A stretch of DNA of 64,000 nt, from positions 62,001 to 126,000 of the forward strand of contig CAWGXG010000009.1 in NCBI GenBank assembly GCA_963826505.1, written 5' to 3'. Within the stretch, counting starts at the first letter, position 1. Each line of letters opens with the position of its first letter. Below are positions 52,491 through 61,241 of this stretch, piece after piece. The notes below the pieces were generated by a model, which did not search any database, was not told the origin of the DNA, and saw nothing but the letters and a program-made list of their open reading frames with translations. The DNA is from CAWGXG01 sp963826505. Its GTDB lineage: Bacteria; Chloroflexota; Anaerolineae; Aggregatilineales; Aggregatilineaceae. The position numbers and the translations under genes were made by a program.

Positions 52491-53873
52491 ATGGGCCATT
52501 TGGGCCGCTGGGTGATCATCGTAATCAGTGTGTGCAGTATGGTGTTGGGCGCGGGCACCAGCTTGGGACTGGCCGCCCGTGTGCAGGCGCAGGGAGTTGA
52601 TCCGCAGGCGGTGGCGCAGGCGCTGGTCGATAACCTGCTTAAGGGCGATTTTGTCGCGGCGACCGCCGATTTCGACGAGACGATGCAGACCGCGCTCCCG
52701 GCTGACGCGCTTCAGCAGGGCTGGGAAAGCGTCATGCAGCAGGTGGGGCCGTTTCAGGAACAGACCGGGGTCCAGACCCAAGAATTACAGGGCTACACGG
52801 TGGTGGCCATCACGCTCCAGTTCGAGCTGGTGGCGCTCACCGTTCAGGTGAGCGTGGATGCCGACGGCATGGTAGGCGGGCTGCATACCCGCGCTGCCGA
52901 TTCACAGGCCGCCGTGCCACCCTATGAGCTGCCCGCCTACGCTGATTCTTCCGCGTACACTGAACAAGACGTCACAGTGGGCGACGGCACGCCGTGGGCG
53001 CTGCCCGGCACGCTGACGCTGCCCGTCGGTGAGGGGCCGTTCCCGGCGGTGGTGTTGGTCCACGGATCCGGTCCCAACGACCGCGACGAGACGATCGGTC
53101 CGAACAAGCCATTCAGCGATCTGGCGCTGGGGCTGGCTTCCAACGGGATCGCGGTGCTGCGCTATGACAAACGCACGTTCGTTTACGCCTCGGAACTGGC
53201 CGCACAAGTGGTACTGCCGGACGCCAATCTCACCGTGCAGGACGAGACGATCGACGACGCGCTGGCGGCGGTGGCGCTGCTGCGCGCCACACCGGGCATC
53301 GATCCGGACCGGATCGTCGTGCTAGGGCACAGCATGGGCGGCAATCTCGCGCCGCGTATCGCCCTGCAAGACCCGGCCATCGCCGGTTTGATCGTGATGG
53401 CGGGCAATGTCCGCCCGTTAGAAACGCTGGTCATCGAGCAGGCCGCCTACCTGGCCGGGCTGGACGGCAATATCACACCCGCTGAACAGGACCAGCTCGA
53501 CGCGATCGACGCGGCGGTCCTGGTCACGCTGAACGCCAAACCGGGCGACGATCCGGAGTTGTACCTGTTCCCTGCGCCGCCGTCCTATTGGATCGATCTC
53601 AACGCGTACGACCCGGTCGCGACTGCGCAGCAGGTCACGCGCCCGATGCTGTTCTTGCAAGGCGAGCGCGACTACCAGGTCACGCAGACGGATTTCGCGC
53701 TGTGGCAGGCCGGATTGGCCGGGCACGACAACGTTACATTCCATCTCTATCCTGGGCTGGATCACCTGTTCCTGGCGGGCGAAGGCCCGGCATCACCTGA
53801 AGAATACCAGATGCCCGGCCACGTCAGCGCGGACGTGCTTCACGACATCGTGGCCTGGGTACAGGGCTTGTAA
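52491..53873 (+). CDS. secreted alpha/beta hydrolase with DUF3887 domain
   Basis: 460 residues. Signal peptide 1-34 (VIIVISVCSMVLGAGTSLGL, cut near VQAQ). Residues ~40-130 form a DUF3887-type alpha+beta domain (DFVAATADFDETMQTALP). Residues ~165-460 are the hydrolase: oxyanion region VVLVHGSGPNDRDE, nucleophile elbow VVLGHSMGGN, acid strand MLFLQGERDYQV and catalytic His in LYPGLDHLF. Extracytoplasmic esterase or peptidase-like hydrolase. It sits between the MocR gene and pdxS, 34 bases after the former, with AGAGGAG before its ATG. Confidence 0.88.
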   Translation: MGHLGRWVIIVISVCSMVLGAGTSLGLAARVQAQGVDPQAVAQALVDNLLKGDFVAATADFDETMQTALPADALQQGWESVMQQVGPFQEQTGVQTQELQGYTVVAITLQFELVALTVQVSVDADGMVGGLHTRAADSQAAVPPYELPAYADSSAYTEQDVTVGDGTPWALPGTLTLPVGEGPFPAVVLVHGSGPNDRDETIGPNKPFSDLALGLASNGIAVLRYDKRTFVYASELAAQVVLPDANLTVQDETIDDALAAVALLRATPGIDPDRIVVLGHSMGGNLAPRIALQDPAIAGLIVMAGNVRPLETLVIEQAAYLAGLDGNITPAEQDQLDAIDAAVLVTLNAKPGDDPELYLFPAPPSYWIDLNAYDPVATAQQVTRPMLFLQGERDYQVTQTDFALWQAGLAGHDNVTFHLYPGLDHLFLAGEGPASPEEYQMPGHVSADVLHDIVAWVQGL

Positions 53874-53959
53874 CGCGTTTTATGGATTTCGAAGTCGAAA
53901 CCTGATCATCAAGCAGTGCGCGAGTGCCTTTACCCGCGCGAATACAAGGAGAGACCAGC

Positions 53960-54875
53960 ATGACAACCCCATCCAACTCCCGGTAACGGCGCGCAGAAGG
54001 GCACCGAAACACTCAAGCGCGGTCTGGCGCAGATGCTCAAGGGCGGCGTGATCATGGACGTGGTCACGCCCGAACACGCGCAGATCGCCGAAGACGCGGG
54101 CGCGGTCGCCGTGATGGCGCTGGAACGCGTCCCGGCGGATATCCGCGCGCAAGGGCGGCGTCGCCCGCATGAGCGATCCCGGCCTGATCGAGCGCATTAT
54201 GCAATCGGTGACGATCCCGGTCATGGCGAAGTGCCGCATCGGGCATTTTGTCGAGGCGCAGATTCTCGAAGCGCTCGGCATCGACTACATCGACGAGAGC
54301 GAAGTCCTGACGCCCGCCGACGAGCAGTTCCACATCGACAAGCACGGCGTTCAAAGTGCCGTTCGTGTGCGGGTGCCGCAACCTGGGCGAAGCGCTGCGC
54401 CGCATTGGCGAAGGCGCGGCCATGATCCGCACCAAGGGCGAGGCCGGTACGGGCGACGTGGTCGAGGCGGTGCGCCACGCGCGCTCCGTGCTGGGCGAAA
54501 TCCGCCGCTTGCAGACCATGCGCCCCGACGAGATGATGACCTACGCCAAAGAGTTGGGCGCGCCCTACGAGCTGGTCAAAGAGACGGCGGAATTGGGCCG
54601 CTTGCCCGTGGTGAATTTCGCGGCGGGCGGTGTCGCGACTCCGGCGGACGCCGCGCTGATGATGCAGTTGGGCGTGGACGGCGTGTTCGTGGGATCGGGC
54701 ATCTTCAAGAGCGGCGACCCGGCCAAGCGCGCCAAGGCCATCGTCGAGGCGGTGACGCACTTCAACGATCGCGCAGATTCTCGCGCAGGTCAGCCGCGAT
54801 CTCGGCGAGCCGATGGTGGGTATTGGAGTCACCTCATTGCCGGACGAGCAGCGCATCGCCGGGCGCGGCTGGTAA
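53960..54875 (+). pseudogene. pdxS: PdxS, pyridoxal 5'-phosphate synthase subunit, frame-broken as read
   Basis: AAGGAGAG precedes the ATG. Across frames the protein is a clear PdxS of about 300 residues: [140 protein letters not shown], ending GIGVTSLPDEQ..AGRGW at 54875. Four single inserted bases, near 53980, 54154, 54346 and 54770, explain all breaks; e.g. removing one restores KHAFKVPFVCGC. The enzyme joins ribose 5-phosphate, glyceraldehyde 3-phosphate and ammonia to make PLP. The ammonia-supplying pdxT is not adjacent. Probably functional in the cell. Confidence 0.9.
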
Positions 54876-54904
54876 GCCGTTTCCGCGCAACAGCTTCACA
54901 GCAC

Positions 54905-54941
54905 AAGACTCGTATACGTCCGGCGTGTGCGAGTCTTTTTC
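54905..54941 (+). terminator. intrinsic terminator of pdxS
   Basis: AAGACTCG (54905-54912) with CGAGTCTT (54930-54937), extended by ACG/CGT, then TTTTT. The remaining gap to 55201 contains a 14-base perfect palindrome at 55180-55193 (TCGCGTGCACGCGA) next to the end of the minus-strand gene and nothing else I can support. Confidence 0.8.
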
Positions 54942-55201
54942 GTTATTCCCCATGGCGGCGGAGAATCAAGCGATGGACGCGGGGCAAAACTAGTCACGGT
55001 GAGGGCATAATAGAAAGCAGACATTGGCTTTTTGATTCCTTCATCTGCCTACTAAAAGCCGGTGCGAGAGCTGTCATGCAGCCGATCCGTGCGTTGGTTT
55101 CCCATACGTCAAACAACACACGTACCGGGTCCGGAATATCTCTAGGGCAGAAGCAAATTCCCTGCGTATGATTTGTAATTCGCGTGCACGCGAGTCGTAG
55201 T

Positions 55202-55876
55202 CTAAGCGTGTCTGTCGCCTCGCGCCTCTCTATAAAGATCGCGAACTTGCTCCATAGGATTTTGCCCGTCCCATATCCAGAGGTCTTCAAGCTGCAGGCG
55301 GGTGAAGATCGTGGGCGAAAAGAAGGAGCGGGCTTCGCCTAACTCGAGCGTGGAAGCAAGGTATTTCTTGAGCCACACCGCATACGCCGCCGCTTCCTCA
55401 TGGTACATGCCCGTGACGAAGGCCATGTCCTCTATCGCGGCGAAACGTTGCGGTGACATCACGTCAGCCGGAATAGCCCTCAATGTGGATGTCCACGTCA
55501 CCAGATTGAGGAAAACCTTCCACTGCCACCCATAAACTGGGTGCACAGCCAACCATACGGCAGGATGGAAGCGCTCGCCGGTAGCAATGAACACCATGTG
55601 AGTCAATTCTGTCAGGTCAAACCAGAGGGTGCCCGGTTCGGCATGGTCTGGCTCGGCATCGGCGACCACACAGGGAACTCCCTGCCACGTGCCATCGGGC
55701 ATGATATACGTCGCCCCATATCCCTGATCGAGGTAGGCCGCGAGCGCCCCAGCCGGATCGCTCAGCCCGGCCCGTTGCAGCACGGCGGCCATGCGAGCCG
55801 CTGCGGCAGGCTCAAGATTGGAGAGCAAATACTCCTGGTACAGTGCGTGCAGAGGTTCGTTGGCTGTCATGACCAT
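55202..55876 (-). CDS. protein of unknown function
   Basis: 224 residues, soluble, no signal peptide. N-terminal helix (EPLHALYQEYLLSNLEPAAA), a middle strand region (YGATYIMPDGTWQGVPCVVA, GTLWFDLTELTHMVFIATGE), and an aromatic-rich C-terminus (HEEAAAYAVWLKKYLASTLE, DLWIWDGQNPMEQVRDLY). I recognise no family. The even residue make-up, lack of low-complexity and single clean frame support it as real. ATG codons at 55876 and 55870 are both possible; neither has a strong ribosome site. TATAAT occurs on this strand at 55916-55921. Confidence 0.55.
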   Translation of the reverse strand: MVMTANEPLHALYQEYLLSNLEPAAAARMAAVLQRAGLSDPAGALAAYLDQGYGATYIMPDGTWQGVPCVVADAEPDHAEPGTLWFDLTELTHMVFIATGERFHPAVWLAVHPVYGWQWKVFLNLVTWTSTLRAIPADVMSPQRFAAIEDMAFVTGMYHEEAAAYAVWLKKYLASTLELGEARSFFSPTIFTRLQLEDLWIWDGQNPMEQVRDLYREARGDRHA

Positions 55877-56273
55877 TTATCTCGCGTCACCGGGCGATCA
55901 TATCTTCCACCTGTCATTATACTCGACTCGCCGCGAGACTCCGTGCGCCGAGCGCCCCGCGCCAGCCGATCGTGTTGGAGCCGCGCAGATGCGGTCGGAG
56001 TCTCACAGGGCGTGCGTCGTCCGTGACCGTGGGCTACGAATCACCCTCAGAACGACAGCCGCTGTATCCCGGTGTGTCACCCTGTCACGCCCGGTACAGC
56101 ATTGCGGTAAATTCCATTTCCCTCCATACTAAGGCTGTTCGATGCTGTGCACGGGATCGTAAAGATCCGTCTTACAGACAGCGTCTTGCTGTTGTTGCCT
56201 GGAAATGGGCGCCCAGCCTCCGGGGCCAACTTATAGCGTGGTGTACAAAATGTAGGGGAAGGACATCCCAGGT
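55877..56273. other. intergenic gap, nothing recognised
   Basis: About 400 bases between the divergent unknown gene and the kinase-nSTAND-WD40 gene. It must hold both promoters. The only clear signal is the minus-strand TATAAT at 55916-55921; the short frames here show no coding character. Confidence 0.4.
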
Positions 56274-59200
56274 ATGACTGATCTGAGTGGGCAATCGGTT
56301 AAGGGCTATGAACTGCACGAGATGATCGGGGCCGGCGGGTTTGGAGCCGTCTATCGCGCCTATCAACCGCTGATCAAGCGCGATGTCGCGATGAAAATCA
56401 TCCTGCCAGAATTCGCTAACCACCCCGAGTTCATCCGGCGGTTTGAGTTCGAGGCGCAGTTGGTCGCCCGGCTGGAGCATATTCACATCGTGCCGTTATA
56501 CGACTACTGGCGCGAGCCGGACGGCGCATTCCTGATCATGCGCTGGCTGCGCGGTGGCAGCTTGCGCAGCAGGCTTAAAGAAGGACCCCTGCCGATCGAA
56601 ACTGTCGTGCATATCGTGGACCAGATCGGATCGGCGTTAGGATCGGCGCACCGCCGGGGCGTGGTCCACCGCGACATCAAGCCCGACAATATTCTGTTCG
56701 ACGATGAAGGTAACGCCGTTCTGGCCGACTTCGGCATCGCCAAAGACCTGCGCGCGACCGCCTATGGCGGCACGGACACCATCGACGAAGGCGCGCTGAC
56801 CGGGTCGCCGTTCTATTTGTCGCCCGAACAGGCGCAAAGCAAGGCCATCACGCCTCAAACCGACCTGTACAGCCTGGGCATTGTGATCTACGAAATGCTG
56901 GTCGGCCAGCCGCCGTTCGCGGGCGACCAAGGGCTGATGGCGATTCTGCTGCATCACATCAACGACCCGGTGCCCACCGTGCTTACCAAACGTCCCGACC
57001 TGCCCCGCGAAATCGATACGGTCATCCAGCGCGCAACGGCCAAAGACCCGGCCAGCCGCTACCTGGATGCCAACAGCATGGCGACCGATCTGCGCCGGTC
57101 GCTGGTGGCGACCGCCAAGCCGGTCGAAGGCGAGTCGCTGATCATTGACGAAAACGCGCCGCTGGACGAAGTGCTGGTCATCACCAAGCCGATCTCGGCG
57201 TCCACGCTCATCATCGTGCCTACCGCCGAAATCGTGAATCCCTACAAAGGCTTGCAGCCTTTCGAAGAAGCCGACGCCGAAGATTTCTTCGGGCGCGAGA
57301 TGCTGGTCGAAAAGCTGTTGGAACGCCTGCAAGAGCCGGGCGACATCAGCCGCTTCCTGGCGGTGATCGGGCCGAGTGGCAGCGGCAAGTCCAGCGTGGT
57401 GAAAGCGGGCATGATCCCGGCCCTGCGGCGGGGCGCGCTGCCCAACTCCGACCGCTGGTATATCGCCGAGATGATTCCCAGTTCGGACCCGTTCCGCGAG
57501 CTGGCGAGTGCCCTTTTGGGTGTAGCCGTCGATCCGCCTGAAAACCTGATGGCGCGCCTGCGCAGCGACGAAAACGCGCTGGTCGATCTCGTTGCGCAGA
57601 TTCTGCCGCCAGGCGACCAGACCGAGCTACTGCTGTTCATCGACCAGTTTGAAGAAGTCTTCACCATGCTCGAGGACGAAGCCGCCCGCGCGCACTTCCT
57701 CAATTTGCTGCTGATGGCGATCGCCCAGGCCGACTCCCGCATTCGCATCATCATCACCTTGCGCGCCGACTTCTACGACCGGCCCCTGCTCTACCAGGGC
57801 TTTGGCGAAATGGTCCGCCGCCGCAACGAAGTCGTGCTGCCGCTGGCCTCGGACGAAATGCGCGAAGCGATCATCGGCCCGGCGGAGCGCGTCGGGATGA
57901 CGGTTGAATCCGGGTTGGTGGCGGCCATAGTGGCGGAAATCGCCGCGCAGCCGGGCGCGCTGCCCCTGATGCAGTACGCCCTGACCGAGGTCTTCGAACG
58001 GCGCGAAGGCACCGTGCTGACCCTGAAAGCCTATCACGAGAGCGGCGGCGTGCTGGGTGCGTTGGCCCGCCGCGCCGAGGAACTGTTCCAGCAGACGCCC
58101 GAAGCCGGGCAAGAAGCCATGCGGCAGGTGTTCCTGCGATTGGTGACGCTGGGCGAAGGTACCGACGACACCCGCCGCCGCGCCATGCAGCACGAGTTGA
58201 TGCGGCTGGGCGAGGACGAGAACGTCGTCAACAACGTGATCAATGCGCTGGGGCGCTATCGCCTGCTGACCTTCGATCACGATCCCGACACGCGTGCCCC
58301 GACCGTTGCCGTCGCCCACGAAGCGCTGATCCGCGAGTGGAAACGGCTGCGCGGCTGGCTGGACGAAAGCCGTGAGGACATCCTGCTCCAGCGGCGACTG
58401 GCGACCGCCAACGAAGAATGGAGCAAACTGAACCGCGATGCCAGCTTCCTGGCGTCCGGTGTGCGGCTCCAGCAGTTCGAGAGTCTGGCCGAACGCGGCA
58501 CGATTGCGCTCACGCCTGAAGAACTGGAGTACGTGCGGGCCAGCGTGCAACGGCGCGAAGCGATCGAAGCCGAAGAACGCGCCCGCGCCGAACGCGAAGC
58601 CGCGCTCGAAAAACGCTCGCGCGACCGGCTGCGACAGTTGGTCATTGGCGCGTCCATCGCCGCGGTGATCATGGCGGTGCTGGCTGTGTTCGCACTCTTT
58701 GCGCGGCAGGACGCCGTCAGCCAGCGCAAAAACGCCGACCGCCAGCGGACCATCGCCGAACGCAGCGCGGTCGTCTCCGACAGCCTGGCGCTGTCCGCCA
58801 GCGCGCAGACTGAGCTGGTCAGCCACAACAACGACCTGGCGATCGCGCTCAGCCTGCAAGCCAACCAGATCACCGATCCGCCGGTCGAGTCGCAGCGCAT
58901 CCTGGCGCAGACGGCCTTCTCGCCGGGAGCGCGGCGCGTCTTCACCGGGCATGATACGTATGTGTTCGGCGTGGCCTACAGCCCGGACGGCACTTTAGCC
59001 GTGTCGGGCGACTTCAACGCCACGCTCTTTTTGTGGGACGTCAAGACCGGCGAAGTCGTCCGGACGTATGGCCCCGACAATCCCGATACACCCGAAATCG
59101 AAGGCCATTCGAGCTTTATCCGCGCCGTCGCCTACAGTCCGGATGGCAAGACCTTCCTCTCCGGCGCGATGGACAACGCGTTGATCCTGTGGGACGTCGA

Positions 59201-60950
59201 AACGGGCGCCGTCCTGCGCCAGTTCGGGCCGGACGATCCCGACACGCCCGACATCGAAGGGCATGCCAAGCCGGTACGCGGCGTAGCGATCAGCCCGGAT
59301 GGCTCTCAGGCGCTGTCAGCCTCGGACGACTACACGGCGATCCTGTGGGATCTGCAAACCGGCGAGATTGTCCACCAGTTCGGGCCAGACGATCCCGACA
59401 CGCCCGAAGTCGAAGGGCATGCTGAGCGTGTACGCGGCGCGGCCATCAGCCCGGATGGCAAATACGGGCTGACCGGATCGTATGACACGACGTGCATCTT
59501 GTGGGACCTGCAAAGCGGCGATCTGGTGCGCGTCTACACCGGCCACGATGATAAAGTTGCGACGGTCGCCTTCAGCCCGGATGGCACGACCTTCCTCTCC
59601 GGCTCCGCCGATCGCACCATCCGCCAGTGGGACGTGGAGAGCGGCCAGGAACTGCTGCGCCTGCAAGGGCACGGCACCTGGGTCAAGAGCGTGTCCTACA
59701 GCCCGGACGGACGGCAGGCGCTGTCCAGCTCGGATGACAGCACGGTCCGGCTGTGGAACCTGGAAACCGGCGACGAAATGATCCGCTTCACCGGCCACAC
59801 GGATTTTGTGGAACAGGCCGTGTTCAGCCCGGACGGGTATCAGGTGCTCAGCGCGTCAGGTGATGGCACGCTGCGCCTGTGGGATCTGACTAACGGGGCC
59901 GAGGTGCGGCGCTATCGCGGCCACACGCAGGGCGTGCTCAGCATGGCGATCAGCCCGGACGGCGCGACCGCCCTCACCGGCGCGTTCGATAACACCGTGC
60001 GCATCTGGGACGTGGCGACCGGCCAGCAGATCGGGGAATTCGACAAGCATTCCGCCTTCGTCGATCCGCTGATCTTCAGCCCGGACGGCACGCTGGCCGT
60101 GTCGGCGGACGCCAGCGGCACCGATCCTGAATCCGACACCGACGACCCGGTGTGGATGTGGGACATCGCCACCGGCGAGATCGTCAAGCAGTTCGTCGGC
60201 CATAAGGACTGGGTGCTGTCGGCGGCCTTCAGCCCGGACGGCGCGAGTCTGGTCACCGGCGCGAAGGATAACACCGCCATCGTGTGGAACGTGGACACAG
60301 CAGAACCCGTGCTCACGCTGGTGCGCAGCGACGCCGATCCCAGCGCCGACCAGTGGGTGAACGCGGTCGCCTACAGCCCGGACGGCGGCCAGATCGCCAC
60401 CGGGACGCAGGACAACCTGATCGTCCTGTTCGACGCCGCTACCGGCGAAGAACTGAGCCGCATGGAAGGCCACGACAGCTCGGTGAACAGCTTGCAATAC
60501 AGCAACGATGGCAAGCTGCTGCTCTCTGGCTCGGATGACACGACGATCCGCCTGTGGGACGTGGCGACCGGTGAAACGATCCGGACACTGGAGGGCCACA
60601 CGGCCTCCGTGCAGGGCGCGCTGTTCAGCCCGGACAACACGCTGATCTCGTCGATTTCCTACGACGGCACGATCCGCCTGTGGGACGCGACGACCGGCTC
60701 GGAGCTGCGCGAGCTGAACAATGGCGCGGCGGTCTGGGCGCTCGCTTATACGCCCGACGGCCAAACCGTGATGACCGGCTCCGAGGACTCCACCGTCCGG
60801 CTGTGGGACGCGACGCCGCTCACCATCGAGCGCCTGATCGACTGGATTCACACCAACCGTTACGTGCCGGAGCTGACATGCCAGGAGCGCGAGAAATTCC
60901 GCGTCACGCCGCTGTGTGATGCCGAGGGCAACCTGCCCACCGCTTCATAA
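56274..60950 (+). CDS. Ser/Thr protein kinase-nSTAND NTPase-WD40 fusion protein
   Basis: 1558 residues; AGGGGAAGGA upstream. Kinase at 12-270 with Gly loop IGAGGFGAVY, Lys41, catalytic HRDIKPDN (Asp134) and DFG at 152-154. Linker to ~320, then NPYKGLQPF and FFGRE opening an nSTAND NTPase: P-loop GPSGSGKSS (366-373), Walker B LLLFIDQFEE (452-461), ending with coiled-coil helices (EAIEAEERARAERE). One membrane helix at ~788-810. Then WD40 repeats at ~885-1530: I count 14 units, most with GH..V....SPDG and a terminal WD, enough for two seven-bladed propellers, followed by an 40-residue tail. The kinase and NTPase are cytoplasmic and the propellers probably outside (inference from the single helix). 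Intact frame despite its length. Confidence 0.93.
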   Translation: MTDLSGQSVKGYELHEMIGAGGFGAVYRAYQPLIKRDVAMKIILPEFANHPEFIRRFEFEAQLVARLEHIHIVPLYDYWREPDGAFLIMRWLRGGSLRSRLKEGPLPIETVVHIVDQIGSALGSAHRRGVVHRDIKPDNILFDDEGNAVLADFGIAKDLRATAYGGTDTIDEGALTGSPFYLSPEQAQSKAITPQTDLYSLGIVIYEMLVGQPPFAGDQGLMAILLHHINDPVPTVLTKRPDLPREIDTVIQRATAKDPASRYLDANSMATDLRRSLVATAKPVEGESLIIDENAPLDEVLVITKPISASTLIIVPTAEIVNPYKGLQPFEEADAEDFFGREMLVEKLLERLQEPGDISRFLAVIGPSGSGKSSVVKAGMIPALRRGALPNSDRWYIAEMIPSSDPFRELASALLGVAVDPPENLMARLRSDENALVDLVAQILPPGDQTELLLFIDQFEEVFTMLEDEAARAHFLNLLLMAIAQADSRIRIIITLRADFYDRPLLYQGFGEMVRRRNEVVLPLASDEMREAIIGPAERVGMTVESGLVAAIVAEIAAQPGALPLMQYALTEVFERREGTVLTLKAYHESGGVLGALARRAEELFQQTPEAGQEAMRQVFLRLVTLGEGTDDTRRRAMQHELMRLGEDENVVNNVINALGRYRLLTFDHDPDTRAPTVAVAHEALIREWKRLRGWLDESREDILLQRRLATANEEWSKLNRDASFLASGVRLQQFESLAERGTIALTPEELEYVRASVQRREAIEAEERARAEREAALEKRSRDRLRQLVIGASIAAVIMAVLAVFALFARQDAVSQRKNADRQRTIAERSAVVSDSLALSASAQTELVSHNNDLAIALSLQANQITDPPVESQRILAQTAFSPGARRVFTGHDTYVFGVAYSPDGTLAVSGDFNATLFLWDVKTGEVVRTYGPDNPDTPEIEGHSSFIRAVAYSPDGKTFLSGAMDNALILWDVETGAVLRQFGPDDPDTPDIEGHAKPVRGVAISPDGSQALSASDDYTAILWDLQTGEIVHQFGPDDPDTPEVEGHAERVRGAAISPDGKYGLTGSYDTTCILWDLQSGDLVRVYTGHDDKVATVAFSPDGTTFLSGSADRTIRQWDVESGQELLRLQGHGTWVKSVSYSPDGRQALSSSDDSTVRLWNLETGDEMIRFTGHTDFVEQAVFSPDGYQVLSASGDGTLRLWDLTNGAEVRRYRGHTQGVLSMAISPDGATALTGAFDNTVRIWDVATGQQIGEFDKHSAFVDPLIFSPDGTLAVSADASGTDPESDTDDPVWMWDIATGEIVKQFVGHKDWVLSAAFSPDGASLVTGAKDNTAIVWNVDTAEPVLTLVRSDADPSADQWVNAVAYSPDGGQIATGTQDNLIVLFDAATGEELSRMEGHDSSVNSLQYSNDGKLLLSGSDDTTIRLWDVATGETIRTLEGHTASVQGALFSPDNTLISSISYDGTIRLWDATTGSELRELNNGAAVWALAYTPDGQTVMTGSEDSTVRLWDATPLTIERLIDWIHTNRYVPELTCQEREKFRVTPLCDAEGNLPTAS

Positions 60951-60987
60951 CGTCTGCCGCGCTGGCGGCCAACTGATAACACGATAC

Positions 60988-61015
60988 AGGGGCGTGCCCA
61001 ATGGGGCGCGCCCCT
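60988..61015 (+). terminator. hairpin after the giant kinase gene
   Basis: AGGGGCGTGCCC (60988-60999) pairs with its complement at 61004-61015 around a four-base loop with one G-T pair. No T run follows, so termination is likely but not certain. Confidence 0.5.
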
Positions 61016-61241
61016 ATGCTTGTAACGGGAGTTTGACGTCGTAAGAAATAAGCATTTGGGGTTGGAAAAACGCCGTATAATAATTTCCCAACATCGTAAA
61101 AAATTATGAATAATGGTTGCATCCTATTGCTAAACACCGTGCGATCAGCATATGATTTAGGGTGACCACAGTCAGTTGACATAGAACTAATGCACCCTCA
61201 TACAGGCTTCATCACTTTATCTCTCAAGGAGAAAGACTCAC

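Noticed and set aside
54994..55290. 98-residue minus-strand frame near the pdxS terminator
   Set aside because: Overlaps the end of the 55202-55876 gene in a different frame and has no recognisable start signal.
57627..58952. 441-residue minus-strand frame opposite the nSTAND region
   Set aside because: Shadow of the kinase-nSTAND-WD40 gene; no start signal.
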